From Oscillospiraceae bacterium (GTDB taxonomy: Bacteria > Bacillota > Clostridia > Oscillospirales > Ruminococcaceae), in contig JAFQBT010000054.1 in assembly GCA_017399625.1 (NCBI GenBank), forward strand, positions 1 through 45,157: a stretch of 45,157 nt of DNA, in the 5' to 3' direction. A program made the position numbers and the translations under genes. Position 1 is the first letter of the stretch. Every line of letters begins with the position of its first letter. Positions 1-6,848 of the stretch are shown here, piece after piece. The notes beneath the pieces were generated by a model that saw only the letters and a program-made list of their open reading frames with translations, ran no database searches and was not told where the DNA came from.

Positions 1-600
1 CCTTCAATTCCGAAAGCTTTCGGAATTACAAACAAAGCAACCGGTTCCGCCGCAGGAATCATTCCGGAACTTTCCAAAACCGGAATCGAAGTTATGTCCG
101 TAAATCTTCTTCTTCAGGACGAAACAGAACCCGTTGTCTGGCGCGGTCCGGTTATTGCCGGAACTGTAAAACAATTCTGGCAGGACGTTGTCTGGAACGA
201 CGTTGACTATATGTTTGTCGATATGCCTCCGGGCACCGGCGATGTTCCGCTCACCGTTTTCCAGTCCCTTCCCGTTGACGGAATCGTTGTTGTAACTTCT
301 CCCCAGGAACTTGTCGGAATGATCGTTGAAAAAGCGGTCAAAATGGCGGGAATGATGGATATTCCCGTTATTGCTGTTGTTGAAAATATGTCCGGTTTCA
401 GATGCCCGGACTGCGGAAAAGTTCATAACATCTTCGGCGAAAGCCATATCGACGAAATTGCCGAAAAATACGGAATCCCCGTAACCGCAAAAATCCCCAT
501 GGATCCTTCCGTTGCCGCAAAATGCGATTCCGGCGATATCGAATACTGCGAAGAAAACTGGCTTGATCCGGTTACCGAAAAACTTGCAAACCTCGGCTGA
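1..600 (+). CDS. mrp: Mrp/ApbC-type Fe-S cluster carrier ATPase (5' end outside window)
   Basis: The reading frame is open from base 1, so the N-terminal Walker A part lies outside the window. The visible 199 residues carry family landmarks. PSIPKAFG opens the frame, followed by MSVNLLL and VVWRGP. DYMFVDMPPGTGD is the Walker B and switch region. VVTSPQE and ENMSGF follow, and then a CPDCG pair that in this family bridges an Fe-S cluster at a dimer interface. Mrp/NBP35 proteins bind and transfer Fe-S clusters to apoproteins in the cytoplasm using a MinD-like P-loop ATPase fold. The frame ends in TGA at 598-600 and an HD-domain gene follows 30 bases on, probably co-transcribed. Confidence 0.93.
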   Translation, partial: PSIPKAFGITNKATGSAAGIIPELSKTGIEVMSVNLLLQDETEPVVWRGPVIAGTVKQFWQDVVWNDVDYMFVDMPPGTGDVPLTVFQSLPVDGIVVVTSPQELVGMIVEKAVKMAGMMDIPVIAVVENMSGFRCPDCGKVHNIFGESHIDEIAEKYGIPVTAKIPMDPSVAAKCDSGDIEYCEENWLDPVTEKLANLG

Positions 601-630
601 TTGCCGTTTGACCCCATTGGAGGACGTAAA

Positions 631-1209
631 ATGAACAGGGAAATTGCTGTCGAAACTCTTAAAAAATATAACAAAGTTGCTTTCCATATCCGCCATGCCT
701 ATACCGTCGAAGGCGTTATGCGCTGGTACGCAAACGAACTGGGCTACGGCGACGAAGCGGATTTCTGGTCTGCGGTGGGTCTTCTCCATGACGTTGACTT
801 TGAAAACTGGCCGGAGGAACACTGCCAGAAAGCGCCGGAACTTCTTCGTGAAGCAGGATTTGATGAAAGATTCATTCATGCGGTATGCAGCCACGCTTAC
901 GGAATGACTTCCGACGTTGAACCGGAACACCAGATGGAAAAAGTGCTTTTTGCGGCGGACGAGCTCACCGGATTAATCTGGGCAGCGGCAAAAATGCGTC
1001 CTTCGAAGAGCTGCATGGATATGGATGTTTCCAGTCTTAAGAAAAAATTCAAGGATAAAAAATTCGCCGCAGGCTGCAGCCGCGACGTTATAAAACTCGG
1101 TGCAGAGCGCCTTGGATGGGAACTTCCGGAACTCCTTGAAAAAACTCTTGAGGCAATGAAATCCTGCGAAGCTTCCGTCGAAAAAGAAATGGAAGGCATA
1201 GAAGAATAA
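631..1209 (+). CDS. HD-domain hydrolase
   Basis: A 192-residue protein with an HD phosphohydrolase fold. The metal ligands are recognisable in order: His in FHIRHAYT, the HD pair in GLLHDVDF, SHAYG, and the final Asp in FAADELTGL. HD proteins of this size hydrolyse phosphate esters of nucleotides or related small molecules; the substrate cannot be read from sequence. ATG at 631 is chosen because TTGGAGGACG sits just before it; an in-frame TTG at 601 has no such site. It lies between the Mrp gene and the PatB-type lyase with short gaps (30 and 10 bases), so the three probably form an operon. A second, different HD protein lies at 18284. Confidence 0.85.
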   Translation: MNREIAVETLKKYNKVAFHIRHAYTVEGVMRWYANELGYGDEADFWSAVGLLHDVDFENWPEEHCQKAPELLREAGFDERFIHAVCSHAYGMTSDVEPEHQMEKVLFAADELTGLIWAAAKMRPSKSCMDMDVSSLKKKFKDKKFAAGCSRDVIKLGAERLGWELPELLEKTLEAMKSCEASVEKEMEGIEE

Positions 1210-1219
1210 GGAGAGCAAA

Positions 1220-2392
1220 ATGAAATACGATTTTGAAACTCTTGTTAACAGAAGAAACACCGGCGCCCATAAATGGGAAGGAATGTATGCCCAGCTTCCG
1301 GAAGCGGGGGACGAGGTTGTTCCGCTTTCTGTTGCGGATATGGAACTCAAAAATCCTCCGGCAATAATCGAAGGGCTCAAGGATTATCTCGATAAGACTA
1401 TCCTCGGCTATACCGGCGAAACGGAAAATTATTATAAAAGCGTAATTTCCTGGATGGAGCGCCGCCACGGTTTTTCTCCGAAGAAGGAATGGTTCGTGAT
1501 GACCGCAGGCGTTGTTCCCGCAATCAAGGAAATGGTCGGCGCATTCACAAAAGACGGCGATTCCGTCCTTATGCTCACCCCGGTTTATTATCCTTTCTAT
1601 TCCAGCGTTGAGGCGAACGGAAGAACCGTTCTCGGAAGCGAACTTATCCTTGATGGAACCGAATACAGAATCGATTTCGATGATTTTGCTGAAAAAGCCG
1701 CAAGACCCGAAACCACCCTCTGCATTCTTTCAAGCCCCCATAACCCCATTGGCAGAATCTGGACAAAAGAGGAACTCCTTAAGCTCTGCGAGATCTGCCT
1801 TGAAAACAATGTTTTCATCATCTCCGATGAGATCCATTTCGACCTCATAATGCCCGGATTCGAGCATGTTTCCATGGGTACTTTTGAGGAAAAATATCTC
1901 AACAATTGTGCGATCTGCACCGCACCCAGCAAAACATTCAACCTTGCGGGTCTCCAGACTTCCAACATCTTCATTGCAAATGAGGAATACCGGAACAAAA
2001 TGACCGCCGCAAGGGGATATTTCTCCCTCAACATTTTCGGATATAAAGCCTGCGAGCTTGCTTATGACGAATGCGAGGAATGGCTTGATGAGCTTCTTCT
2101 TTTCCTCGACGGAAACAGAAAATTCGTCGAAGAGTTCGTTGCGGAAAAAATGCCGGAAGTAAAAGTCCACCGCCTTCAGGGAACCTATCTCATGTGGCTG
2201 GATTTCCGCGCATGGGGAATGACCAAAGAGGAGCAGGAGGACTTTATGATACATAAAGCCCAGGCGATTTTTGACGAAGGCTATGTTTTCGGCGAAGGCG
2301 GAATCGGCTTCGAGCGAATCAACATCGCCTGTCCGAAACGCGTTCTTGAAGCAACCCTTGAGAGAATTTATAAGGCAAAGCAGGAAATCTGA
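1220..2392 (+). CDS. patB: PatB/MalY-type PLP-dependent C-S lyase (aminotransferase fold I)
   Basis: This 390-residue protein spans the full length of PatB/MalY enzymes, which use pyridoxal phosphate to cleave cystathionine or cysteine (C-S beta-lyase) in the cytoplasm. Visible signatures are PLSVADMEL near the N-terminus, the PLP-pocket sequence SSPHNPIGR, the DEIHFDL motif whose Asp contacts the pyridine nitrogen, and the Schiff-base lysine in APSKTFNLAGLQ. A Shine-Dalgarno AAGGAGAG precedes the ATG by about six bases and the gene starts ten bases after the HD gene. A strong hairpin terminator follows at 2408. Substrate preference (cystathionine, cysteine or another thioether) is not determined. 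Confidence 0.9.
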   Translation: MKYDFETLVNRRNTGAHKWEGMYAQLPEAGDEVVPLSVADMELKNPPAIIEGLKDYLDKTILGYTGETENYYKSVISWMERRHGFSPKKEWFVMTAGVVPAIKEMVGAFTKDGDSVLMLTPVYYPFYSSVEANGRTVLGSELILDGTEYRIDFDDFAEKAARPETTLCILSSPHNPIGRIWTKEELLKLCEICLENNVFIISDEIHFDLIMPGFEHVSMGTFEEKYLNNCAICTAPSKTFNLAGLQTSNIFIANEEYRNKMTAARGYFSLNIFGYKACELAYDECEEWLDELLLFLDGNRKFVEEFVAEKMPEVKVHRLQGTYLMWLDFRAWGMTKEEQEDFMIHKAQAIFDEGYVFGEGGIGFERINIACPKRVLEATLERIYKAKQEI

Positions 2393-2407
2393 ATATTTTA
2401 AAGCAGG

Positions 2408-2443
2408 GCGAGAGTACCATTGGGGTACTCCCGCCGTTTTTTT
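2408..2443 (+). terminator. Rho-independent terminator of the mrp-HD-patB unit
   Basis: Arms 2408-2418 and 2424-2434 pair over 11 positions with one mismatch and a five-base loop, followed by a run of eight T. It ends the upstream three-gene unit. Confidence 0.85.
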
Positions 2444-2461
2444 GGAATGGTTGCTTTTTAT

Positions 2462-2497
2462 TGTAGGGAACGGTCTTGACCGTTCCGATTTTTTATT
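2462..2497 (+). repeat. Short palindromic intergenic element with T-tail
   Basis: GGAACGGTC at 2467-2475 and GACCGTTCC at 2478-2486 are perfect arms around TT, preceded by TTGTAG and followed by a T-rich tail. From memory, very similar 'TGTAGGG-ACGGTC..GACCGT-CC' palindromes recur between genes in gut Clostridia; only one copy is seen here, so the repeat call rests on that recollection. It could equally be a second terminator. Confidence 0.45.
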
Positions 2498-2511
2498 TAT
2501 GCGGATTTTTG

Positions 2512-2540
2512 TTGATATTACTCCGCAAAAGTGTTACAAT
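2512..2540 (+). promoter_or_regulatory. SigA-type promoter of the 2547 leader RNA
   Basis: TTGATA at 2512-2517 and TACAAT at 2535-2540 are separated by exactly 17 bases. The expected start, about seven bases after the -10, falls on the first base of the outer stem of the leader (2547), which supports both calls. Confidence 0.65.
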
Positions 2541-2605
2541 AACCTTGCGACGCAAACTTAATAAACTTTGACTGGTAAGGTGTGTATTTTTATCTCTTGA
2601 TAAAA

Positions 2606-2644
2606 ATGCATGCTCTATTTTCGCATACCTACCAGTGGAAGTGA
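2606..2644 (+). CDS. Putative 12-residue leader peptide
   Basis: The ORF encodes MHALFSHTYQWK and stops with TGA directly before the 3' arm of stem P1 of the leader RNA. A ribosome on it would melt P2 and could block P1. The only good Shine-Dalgarno, AAGGTG at 2577-2582, is too far upstream in linear sequence, but folding of P3 (2586-2607) would bring it next to the ATG. Function as an attenuator peptide is inferred from position only; it may be a chance ORF. Confidence 0.35.
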   Translation: MHALFSHTYQWK

Positions 2645-2682
2645 AAGTTTGTGTCGCAGCAATCGGAGCTATGTATTTTTTG

Positions 2683-2710
2683 GTGCGTAGCTTCGGCTGC
2701 GCACTTTTTT
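2683..2710 (+). terminator. Attenuator terminator ahead of the 2731 lipoprotein
   Basis: GTGCGTAGC and GCTGCGCAC pair around a TTCG tetraloop and are followed by TTTTTT. The Shine-Dalgarno CAGGAGG lies ten bases later, so readthrough is needed for expression of the lipoprotein from the leader promoter. Confidence 0.8.
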
Positions 2711-2730
2711 ATTTTCAGGAGGATGAAAAA

Positions 2731-3132
2731 ATGAAAAAATTGTTGGCACTTATTTTGGCATTTGTTATGCTGCTCTCTGTTTGTGGATGTGGAAAAGCAC
2801 AGACAGAGGAAAATGTTGTTTCTGATGGCGATGACTTAAAAGAAACGGTAAACACATCTCAAGGTCCTTCGGGAAAATACTATTACGAATTACTTGATAG
2901 CGTTTATTATGAGTTTGACGGTGAAGATAAATGCTATCTTGTTTCGGAAAGTAATAATGCTAAAACTTCTTATCTCTATGTTTTTGATAAGAATGCAACA
3001 TACGAAGGAGCAGAAGGAGTCTATGTTATACATATATCGGATATAAATTCCGGGGGTTCACACAAATTAGTTTATGATAGTATCGAAGATACAATTTGGG
3101 ATCCGGATTTCGGTATTTTTGAAAAGAAATAA
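2731..3132 (+). CDS. Small secreted lipoprotein, function unknown
   Basis: A 133-residue protein starting MKKLLALILAF, with a type II signal peptide and lipobox VCGC (Cys20), so it is probably anchored to the outer face of the membrane. The mature part is acidic and aromatic with no domain I recognise; it includes a SGKYYYELLDSVYYEF stretch. ATG 2731 is preceded by CAGGAGG. A longer in-frame GTG start at 2635 runs through the leader structures and is not preferred. Codon use is more AT-rich and unlike the neighbours, which suggests that the gene and its leader arrived together. Expression is probably controlled by the attenuator directly upstream. Confidence 0.75.
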   Translation: MKKLLALILAFVMLLSVCGCGKAQTEENVVSDGDDLKETVNTSQGPSGKYYYELLDSVYYEFDGEDKCYLVSESNNAKTSYLYVFDKNATYEGAEGVYVIHISDINSGGSHKLVYDSIEDTIWDPDFGIFEKK

Positions 3133-3221
3133 ATATGATAAATTTGAATCGCATTATACCGCAGTGGAAGATACCGAAGAACCCAAAAGTTACAAAACAA
3201 ATATTAATTTTGATGAAAAAC

Positions 3222-3257
3222 AAAAATCCCTCCGGAATTTCCGGAGGGTTATTTTTA
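3222..3257 (+). terminator. Terminator after the 2731 lipoprotein region
   Basis: A near-perfect palindrome, CCCTCCGGAA against TTCCGGAGGG, is flanked by A5 and a T-rich tail. It closes the foreign-looking block; the 90 bases between the lipoprotein stop and this hairpin hold no convincing gene. Confidence 0.75.
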
Positions 3258-3286
3258 TATCTATGAAAAACTCCCGTTATTTCAAA

Positions 3287-3353
3287 TTGAAAACTCCCGG
3301 AGCGGGCGGTATAATTTAATCACAGCCGGCAAGTAAACCAAAAAGGAGTTTTC
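3287..3353 (+). promoter_or_regulatory. Promoter enclosed by an inverted repeat that reaches the Shine-Dalgarno of the 3359 gene
   Basis: TTGAAA (3287-3292), 17 bases, TATAAT (3310-3315). GAAAACTCC at 3289-3297 overlaps the -35 and is perfectly complementary to GGAGTTTTC at 3345-3353, whose GGAG is the Shine-Dalgarno of the next gene. A second copy of the left-arm sequence, AAAACTCCCG, lies about 24 bases upstream (3267 region) as a direct repeat and might be an operator. Confidence 0.6.
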
Positions 3354-3358
3354 AAAAA

Positions 3359-3802
3359 ATGGAAGAAAAACTTTATCTCATAAGCCATCTCACCCTCATA
3401 ACCGGTCTTACGGACCGGACTATCCGCAATTATATCGCCTCCGGAATCCTTAAAGGCGAAAAGATTAACGGAATCTGGCATTTCACCCCGGAAGAGGTGG
3501 ATGCGTTCATAAAAAATCCGGCGGTGCGCCCAAGCATTGTTGCAAAAAACAATTCCGTCGTATATGATTTTATGCTCAACGATTCAAAAAAGGAAGAGGA
3601 AACCTGCGTTATCCTCGATCTGCCGAAATCGGATATCAGGGAAACCGCGGAGTTTTTCTGTTACAGAATAACAAACGGCGGTTATAAAGATATCAATTTC
3701 AGTTTTGACGGATTTTATAAAACCCCAAGGGTGATTCTTCGGGGAAAACCTTCCGACGTTTTCGGGCTCATTGATGAATATTACAAAAGCTCCGCCGTTT
3801 AA
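3359..3802 (+). CDS. Small helix-turn-helix (MerR/excisionase-like) DNA-binding protein
   Basis: A 147-residue protein. Residues 1-50 read as a winged-helix domain of the MerR/excisionase type: LYLISHLTLITGLTDRTIRNYIASGILKGEKINGIWHFTPEEVDAFI, with the helix-turn-helix followed by a wing and the 'FTPEEVDAF' third helix usual in such domains. The C-terminal ~80 residues (from KEEETCVILDL) form an alpha/beta-looking domain I do not recognise. A likely role is transcription factor; targets are unknown, though repeated AACTCCCG sequences in its own promoter could be autoregulatory sites. AAAAAGGAG precedes the ATG. The gene is monocistronic with its own terminator. Confidence 0.65.
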   Translation: MEEKLYLISHLTLITGLTDRTIRNYIASGILKGEKINGIWHFTPEEVDAFIKNPAVRPSIVAKNNSVVYDFMLNDSKKEEETCVILDLPKSDIRETAEFFCYRITNGGYKDINFSFDGFYKTPRVILRGKPSDVFGLIDEYYKSSAV

Positions 3803-3815
3803 GCGGAGCTTTTTA
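3785..3815. terminator. Bidirectional terminator between convergent genes
   Basis: AAGCTCCGCC and GGCGGAGCTT-type arms (AAAGCTCCGC / GCGGAGCTTT) pair perfectly around the stop codon of the 3359 gene, with A- and T-runs on both sides. It serves the HTH gene and the convergent YihY-family gene. Confidence 0.8.
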
Positions 3816-3816
3816 C

Positions 3817-4704
3817 TTACTGTTTCTTTTTGATGAAGCTGTGCACGTCGCTGTGGAGTTTTATCTTCGGGTCGCCACGGTGTTCGCTGAGTTCCTTGTT
3901 GATAAGTGCGCCGATGAGGATTATATTCGCAAGAAGATAGAGCCAGAGCATCAGGATAATAACAGAGGCAAGGGAGCCATAGACCGCGGAATATTTTACC
4001 GAGGAGCTTATGAACCATGAGAAAAATCCGCTGAGGACGGTGAAAACAAGAGAACCGAAAACCGCTCCCGGAAGGATTTTCATTTTATATGGGCTCCGCC
4101 ATGCGTTGCAGAAATAAACAGTATAAAGAAGCGCCGCAGAAACAACGTCGAGAATCACAAAACGCAGCCAGTTCCAGAGGTTTGCAACGGCGTGGAAACC
4201 GATGAAATCCAGCTTGAGGAAAAGCGGTTCCAGAAGATTGAAAAGCCATCTTCCGCCGAGGACAATGATTGCAAAAACATAAACCGCAACAAGGAAAAGA
4301 ACCGCATAAACAAAGCTGAAAAGGAATCTTGCGGTTTCGTTTCCGCCGCGGCTTTCAAAAATCTCCCGAAGGGTATCCGAAAGGGTCCGGAAAGCGGAAG
4401 CACCGGTGAAAACTGCCGTTATGATTCCTATGAAAAGCAATCCGCCGGACTGGGAACCGGTATATGTGAGGTAATCCTCAATTATTCCGAGAACGCCGGC
4501 GGGAATTATTTCCGAAAAACCTTCGAGAAAAAGAACGATATCTTCGCCGAGAGCGCCAAGAATCCACTGCACGCAGATGAGCATCGGAAAAAGCGTCATA
4601 ATGAGGTAATATGAAAGCGCCGCCGCGGAGCGGTTGAGGCTATGGGAAAAGAATTTTTCGGCAATGCCGATTATTCCCTTTACTGAAAAAATATGATTCA
4701 TCAA
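3817..4704 (-). CDS. YihY/BrkB-family integral membrane protein
   Basis: A 295-residue polytopic protein of the YihY/virulence factor BrkB family (once mislabelled ribonuclease BN). Family features are AAALSYYLIMTLFPMLI near residue 28, GASAFRTLSDTLREIF, the WRSPYKMKILPGAVFGS loop, and a C-terminal YGSLASVIILMLWLYLLANIILIGALIN segment. About six membrane segments are apparent. Its transport or structural role is not established in the family. AGGTG precedes two consecutive ATGs; either could initiate. It is divergent from the 4820 gene across a 115-base AT-rich promoter region. Confidence 0.88.
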   Translation of the reverse strand: MMNHIFSVKGIIGIAEKFFSHSLNRSAAALSYYLIMTLFPMLICVQWILGALGEDIVLFLEGFSEIIPAGVLGIIEDYLTYTGSQSGGLLFIGIITAVFTGASAFRTLSDTLREIFESRGGNETARFLFSFVYAVLFLVAVYVFAIIVLGGRWLFNLLEPLFLKLDFIGFHAVANLWNWLRFVILDVVSAALLYTVYFCNAWRSPYKMKILPGAVFGSLVFTVLSGFFSWFISSSVKYSAVYGSLASVIILMLWLYLLANIILIGALINKELSEHRGDPKIKLHSDVHSFIKKKQ

Positions 4705-4819
4705 AACACCTGTTAAAATTGAAAAAATTATGTTATTATATTTATATTATACTTTGCCGGGGCAAAAATTCAACTTTTTGAATTGTAAATTTTAGTTTAA
4801 TATAAAGGAGGCGGCTTTT

Positions 4820-5320
4820 TTGGAGGATTTCGAAAGGATTCTGCTCGCTCATTTTGAAAAATATCCGGAAATGACTCCGGTTGATGCGGTAAAACTTTGC
4901 TTCCAGAGCGCCTTCGGCTGCGGTCATCTCATCAGAAACGAGGAATTTGCCTTGAGCATGCTCAAAAAAGAACTTTCCGAAACGGAGGAAAAAACCGGTG
5001 CTCAAATTCTTGAGCCCATAGGGAACGGCTATGCGAGGCTTGATCTCCATGCGGCAAAAGCGAAAGGAATTCCGGAAGAAACCATCTGCAGAATCTTCAT
5101 CGAAAGCGCAGATTCGGGAGCAAAAACAGCAATTGAACCGCTTCTTTCGATTCTTGAGCATCTTGCGGAAGAGGGAAGAACGCCGTTTCCGAAAGAATCG
5201 CTTTCGGAATATCTTTCCGGCTATAACGGCGAAATGGTAAGCCACAGCGAAATTTACCGCAAGGCATATTCTCCCGCATACAGGGTAGTTCTGGAAAAAC
5301 TTGCGGAAAATTTGCAATAA
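4820..5320 (+). CDS. Conserved clostridial protein of unknown function
   Basis: A 166-residue soluble protein starting at TTG, placed eight bases after AAAGGAGG; no ATG with a comparable site exists. The N-terminal part reads TPVDAVKLCFQSAFGCGHLI, a pattern I recall from uncharacterised clostridial proteins, followed by a short helical region and a C-terminal HSEIYRKAYSPAYRVV motif. Conserved-looking Cys, His and Arg residues hint at an enzyme, but no fold or activity can be assigned. It is the first gene of a likely run with the DUF2284 gene downstream. Confidence 0.7.
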   Translation: MEDFERILLAHFEKYPEMTPVDAVKLCFQSAFGCGHLIRNEEFALSMLKKELSETEEKTGAQILEPIGNGYARLDLHAAKAKGIPEETICRIFIESADSGAKTAIEPLLSILEHLAEEGRTPFPKESLSEYLSGYNGEMVSHSEIYRKAYSPAYRVVLEKLAENLQ

Positions 5321-5373
5321 ATGCCGGTTTATGATAATATAGATTTCAGATTTATATAAAAGGTGAGTTGTCA

Positions 5374-5985
5374 ATGGTTCGTTTTAAAAAAGCAAAGGGA
5401 ATTAAAACAATTGAATATGACTATAAAAAAATCCCCACCGCGGATTATGTGAAGGATTTTGTCGAGGTGGAGCGCTTCATCGAATGCTGCAAACTCTGTC
5501 CCAACTACGGAACAAAATGGGGCTGTCCGCCCTATGCCTATGACGTAAGGGAAAAATACTGGAACAAATATAAATATCTCCACCTTTTCGCATACAAAAT
5601 GTATCTTGAGGATGACCTTGTTGAGCACGGTATGACCGAAGAGGAAATCGATAATCTCGTGCTCGGAATCCGCCACCAGAATTACATAATCGCAAGCAAA
5701 TGGATTCTTGGAGTTGAAAGGGAAAATCCCGGTTCATTCGCTCTTGACGGCGGACATTGCGCAAAATGCAAACGCTGCACCCGTCCGAAAGGAAAACCCT
5801 GCCGCCACGAAGACGATATCCGTCCGGCGCTTGATGCCATCGGCGGAAACGTTGTAAAAACCGCGGAGGAAATTTTCGGAACAAAGATAATCTGGATCGA
5901 AAACGGAAAAGTTCCGGAATATTTCTTCTTCATTGTCGGAATCCTCAGCGATTCCGAAGAAATCAATAAAGGAAACTGGGGTTAA
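5374..5985 (+). CDS. DUF2284 family cysteine-rich metal-binding protein
   Basis: 203 residues with the DUF2284 cysteine pattern: an N-terminal ECCKLCPNYGTKWGCPP cluster and a second cluster GGHCAKCKRCTRPKGKPC, which together probably bind an Fe-S cluster or zinc. The family is described only as predicted metal-binding and occurs mainly in anaerobes. ATG 5374 is chosen because AGGTGA lies seven bases upstream; a TTG two codons earlier would overlap that site. The 5990 gene begins four bases after the stop, so the two are probably translated from one message. Confidence 0.85.
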   Translation: MVRFKKAKGIKTIEYDYKKIPTADYVKDFVEVERFIECCKLCPNYGTKWGCPPYAYDVREKYWNKYKYLHLFAYKMYLEDDLVEHGMTEEEIDNLVLGIRHQNYIIASKWILGVERENPGSFALDGGHCAKCKRCTRPKGKPCRHEDDIRPALDAIGGNVVKTAEEIFGTKIIWIENGKVPEYFFFIVGILSDSEEINKGNWG

Positions 5986-5989
5986 TTTT

Positions 5990-6799
5990 ATGCGATACGA
6001 AGAAGCCATTGAAAAACTGAACAAAGCGAACCCGGAGGAACTTTCCGGAATGCTTGAAAAACTCAAAAACCGCGAAAATCTTCCGGAGGAGGAGCTGGAT
6101 TCTCTTCTTTCAGGAACCGTCGGGATGCTCTTTTCTGCATCAAAAGAGTGTAAAGCACCCGAACTTTACAGAGTTGTGCGCAATGGCGGAAAACCGCTTG
6201 AGAATCACGAAAAAACGCTTTTTGAAGAATCTCCGCTTTTCGGCGAAGAATATATCCGTTTCTGCGCCGACCCGATTATTCCGTTTGTTGAAGGAAAAAT
6301 CGCCGAAGGCGAAACCGTAAGTCTTATGACCTACCGCAAGGCGGTTGAGGAAAATCCTCTTGCGCTTTTGATTGAAGGATTTCCGGAGGATTCCAACGTT
6401 TTCGATATCCTTGAAAAGGACGGACTTGAAAAATCCGGAAAGGAAAACTATCTTCTTGTTGCAAAATTCATCCGCAGCGAGCTTGAGAAAGATGAAAAGG
6501 ACGGCGCCCTTATCCGTAAGATAAAAGCCCTTTTTGAAATGGACGAAAAGTGCACAGCTCTTTGCTATTCCCATGACGGCGCGGATTACGTTGCCATGCG
6601 CAATGACGTCATTGATATTTATTATATCTGCACAAGCGTAATTGTCTGCCGCCTTGACTGGATGGAAAACAAGGGCGAAATCGTCGAGGTAACGCCCCTT
6701 TCCCACAGCATCGGTGCAGTCGTTCCCGGAAAGAAAATCGAATACGATGAATTCGGCGAAGTCGGAACCTTCACCTTCGAAATGGACGATTACAGATAA
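5990..6799 (+). CDS. Protein of unknown function
   Basis: 269 residues, acidic, mostly helical in appearance, with no signal peptide or membrane segment. The C-terminal third has a beta-rich look (YSHDGADYVAMRNDVIDIYYICTSVIVCRL). I do not recognise a family. The gene begins four bases after the DUF2284 stop with only a weak GGAAACTGGGG site, suggesting translational coupling. It is followed by a strong terminator, so the unit is 4820-5374-5990 or 5374-5990. Confidence 0.6.
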   Translation: MRYEEAIEKLNKANPEELSGMLEKLKNRENLPEEELDSLLSGTVGMLFSASKECKAPELYRVVRNGGKPLENHEKTLFEESPLFGEEYIRFCADPIIPFVEGKIAEGETVSLMTYRKAVEENPLALLIEGFPEDSNVFDILEKDGLEKSGKENYLLVAKFIRSELEKDEKDGALIRKIKALFEMDEKCTALCYSHDGADYVAMRNDVIDIYYICTSVIVCRLDWMENKGEIVEVTPLSHSIGAVVPGKKIEYDEFGEVGTFTFEMDDYR

Positions 6800-6808
6800 A
6801 AATAAGAA

Positions 6809-6835
6809 ACTCCCGCCTGCAGGCGGGAGTTTTTA
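6809..6835 (+). terminator. Rho-independent terminator
   Basis: ACTCCCGCCTGCAGGCGGGAGT is a perfect palindrome with a short loop, followed by T5. It closes the 5990 unit just upstream of the GNAT gene. Confidence 0.85.
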
Positions 6836-6848
6836 AAAGGTGATTTAA

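Larger units (their letters stand above)
2547..2710 (+). ncRNA. Structured cis-regulatory leader RNA with antiterminator/terminator switch, family not recognised
   Basis: Three nested stems can be drawn. P1 pairs 2547-2559 with 2645-2657 (13 positions, one G-U). P2 pairs 2571-2584 with 2624-2636 (one bulged A). P3 pairs 2586-2594 with 2599-2607 around TCTT. Downstream, 2683-2691 and 2696-2704 form a GC-rich terminator hairpin with a TTCG loop and six T, ending 20 bases before the lipoprotein ATG. An alternative stem, 2667-2673 with 2686-2692, uses the terminator's left arm, so the two are mutually exclusive. A 12-codon ORF (2606-2644) spans the 3' side of P2 and stops one base before the 3' arm of P1. 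Together this looks like transcription attenuation. I could not match it to T-box, SAM, lysine, guanidine, c-di-GMP or other leader families I know. Confidence 0.65.

Noticed and set aside
3074..3319. ORF overlapping the end of the 2731 lipoprotein and running through its terminator and the next promoter
   Set aside because: It has no ribosome site and crosses a strong terminator hairpin. The stretch at 3135-3220 reads a little like protein, so it may be decayed coding sequence, but it is not a gene.
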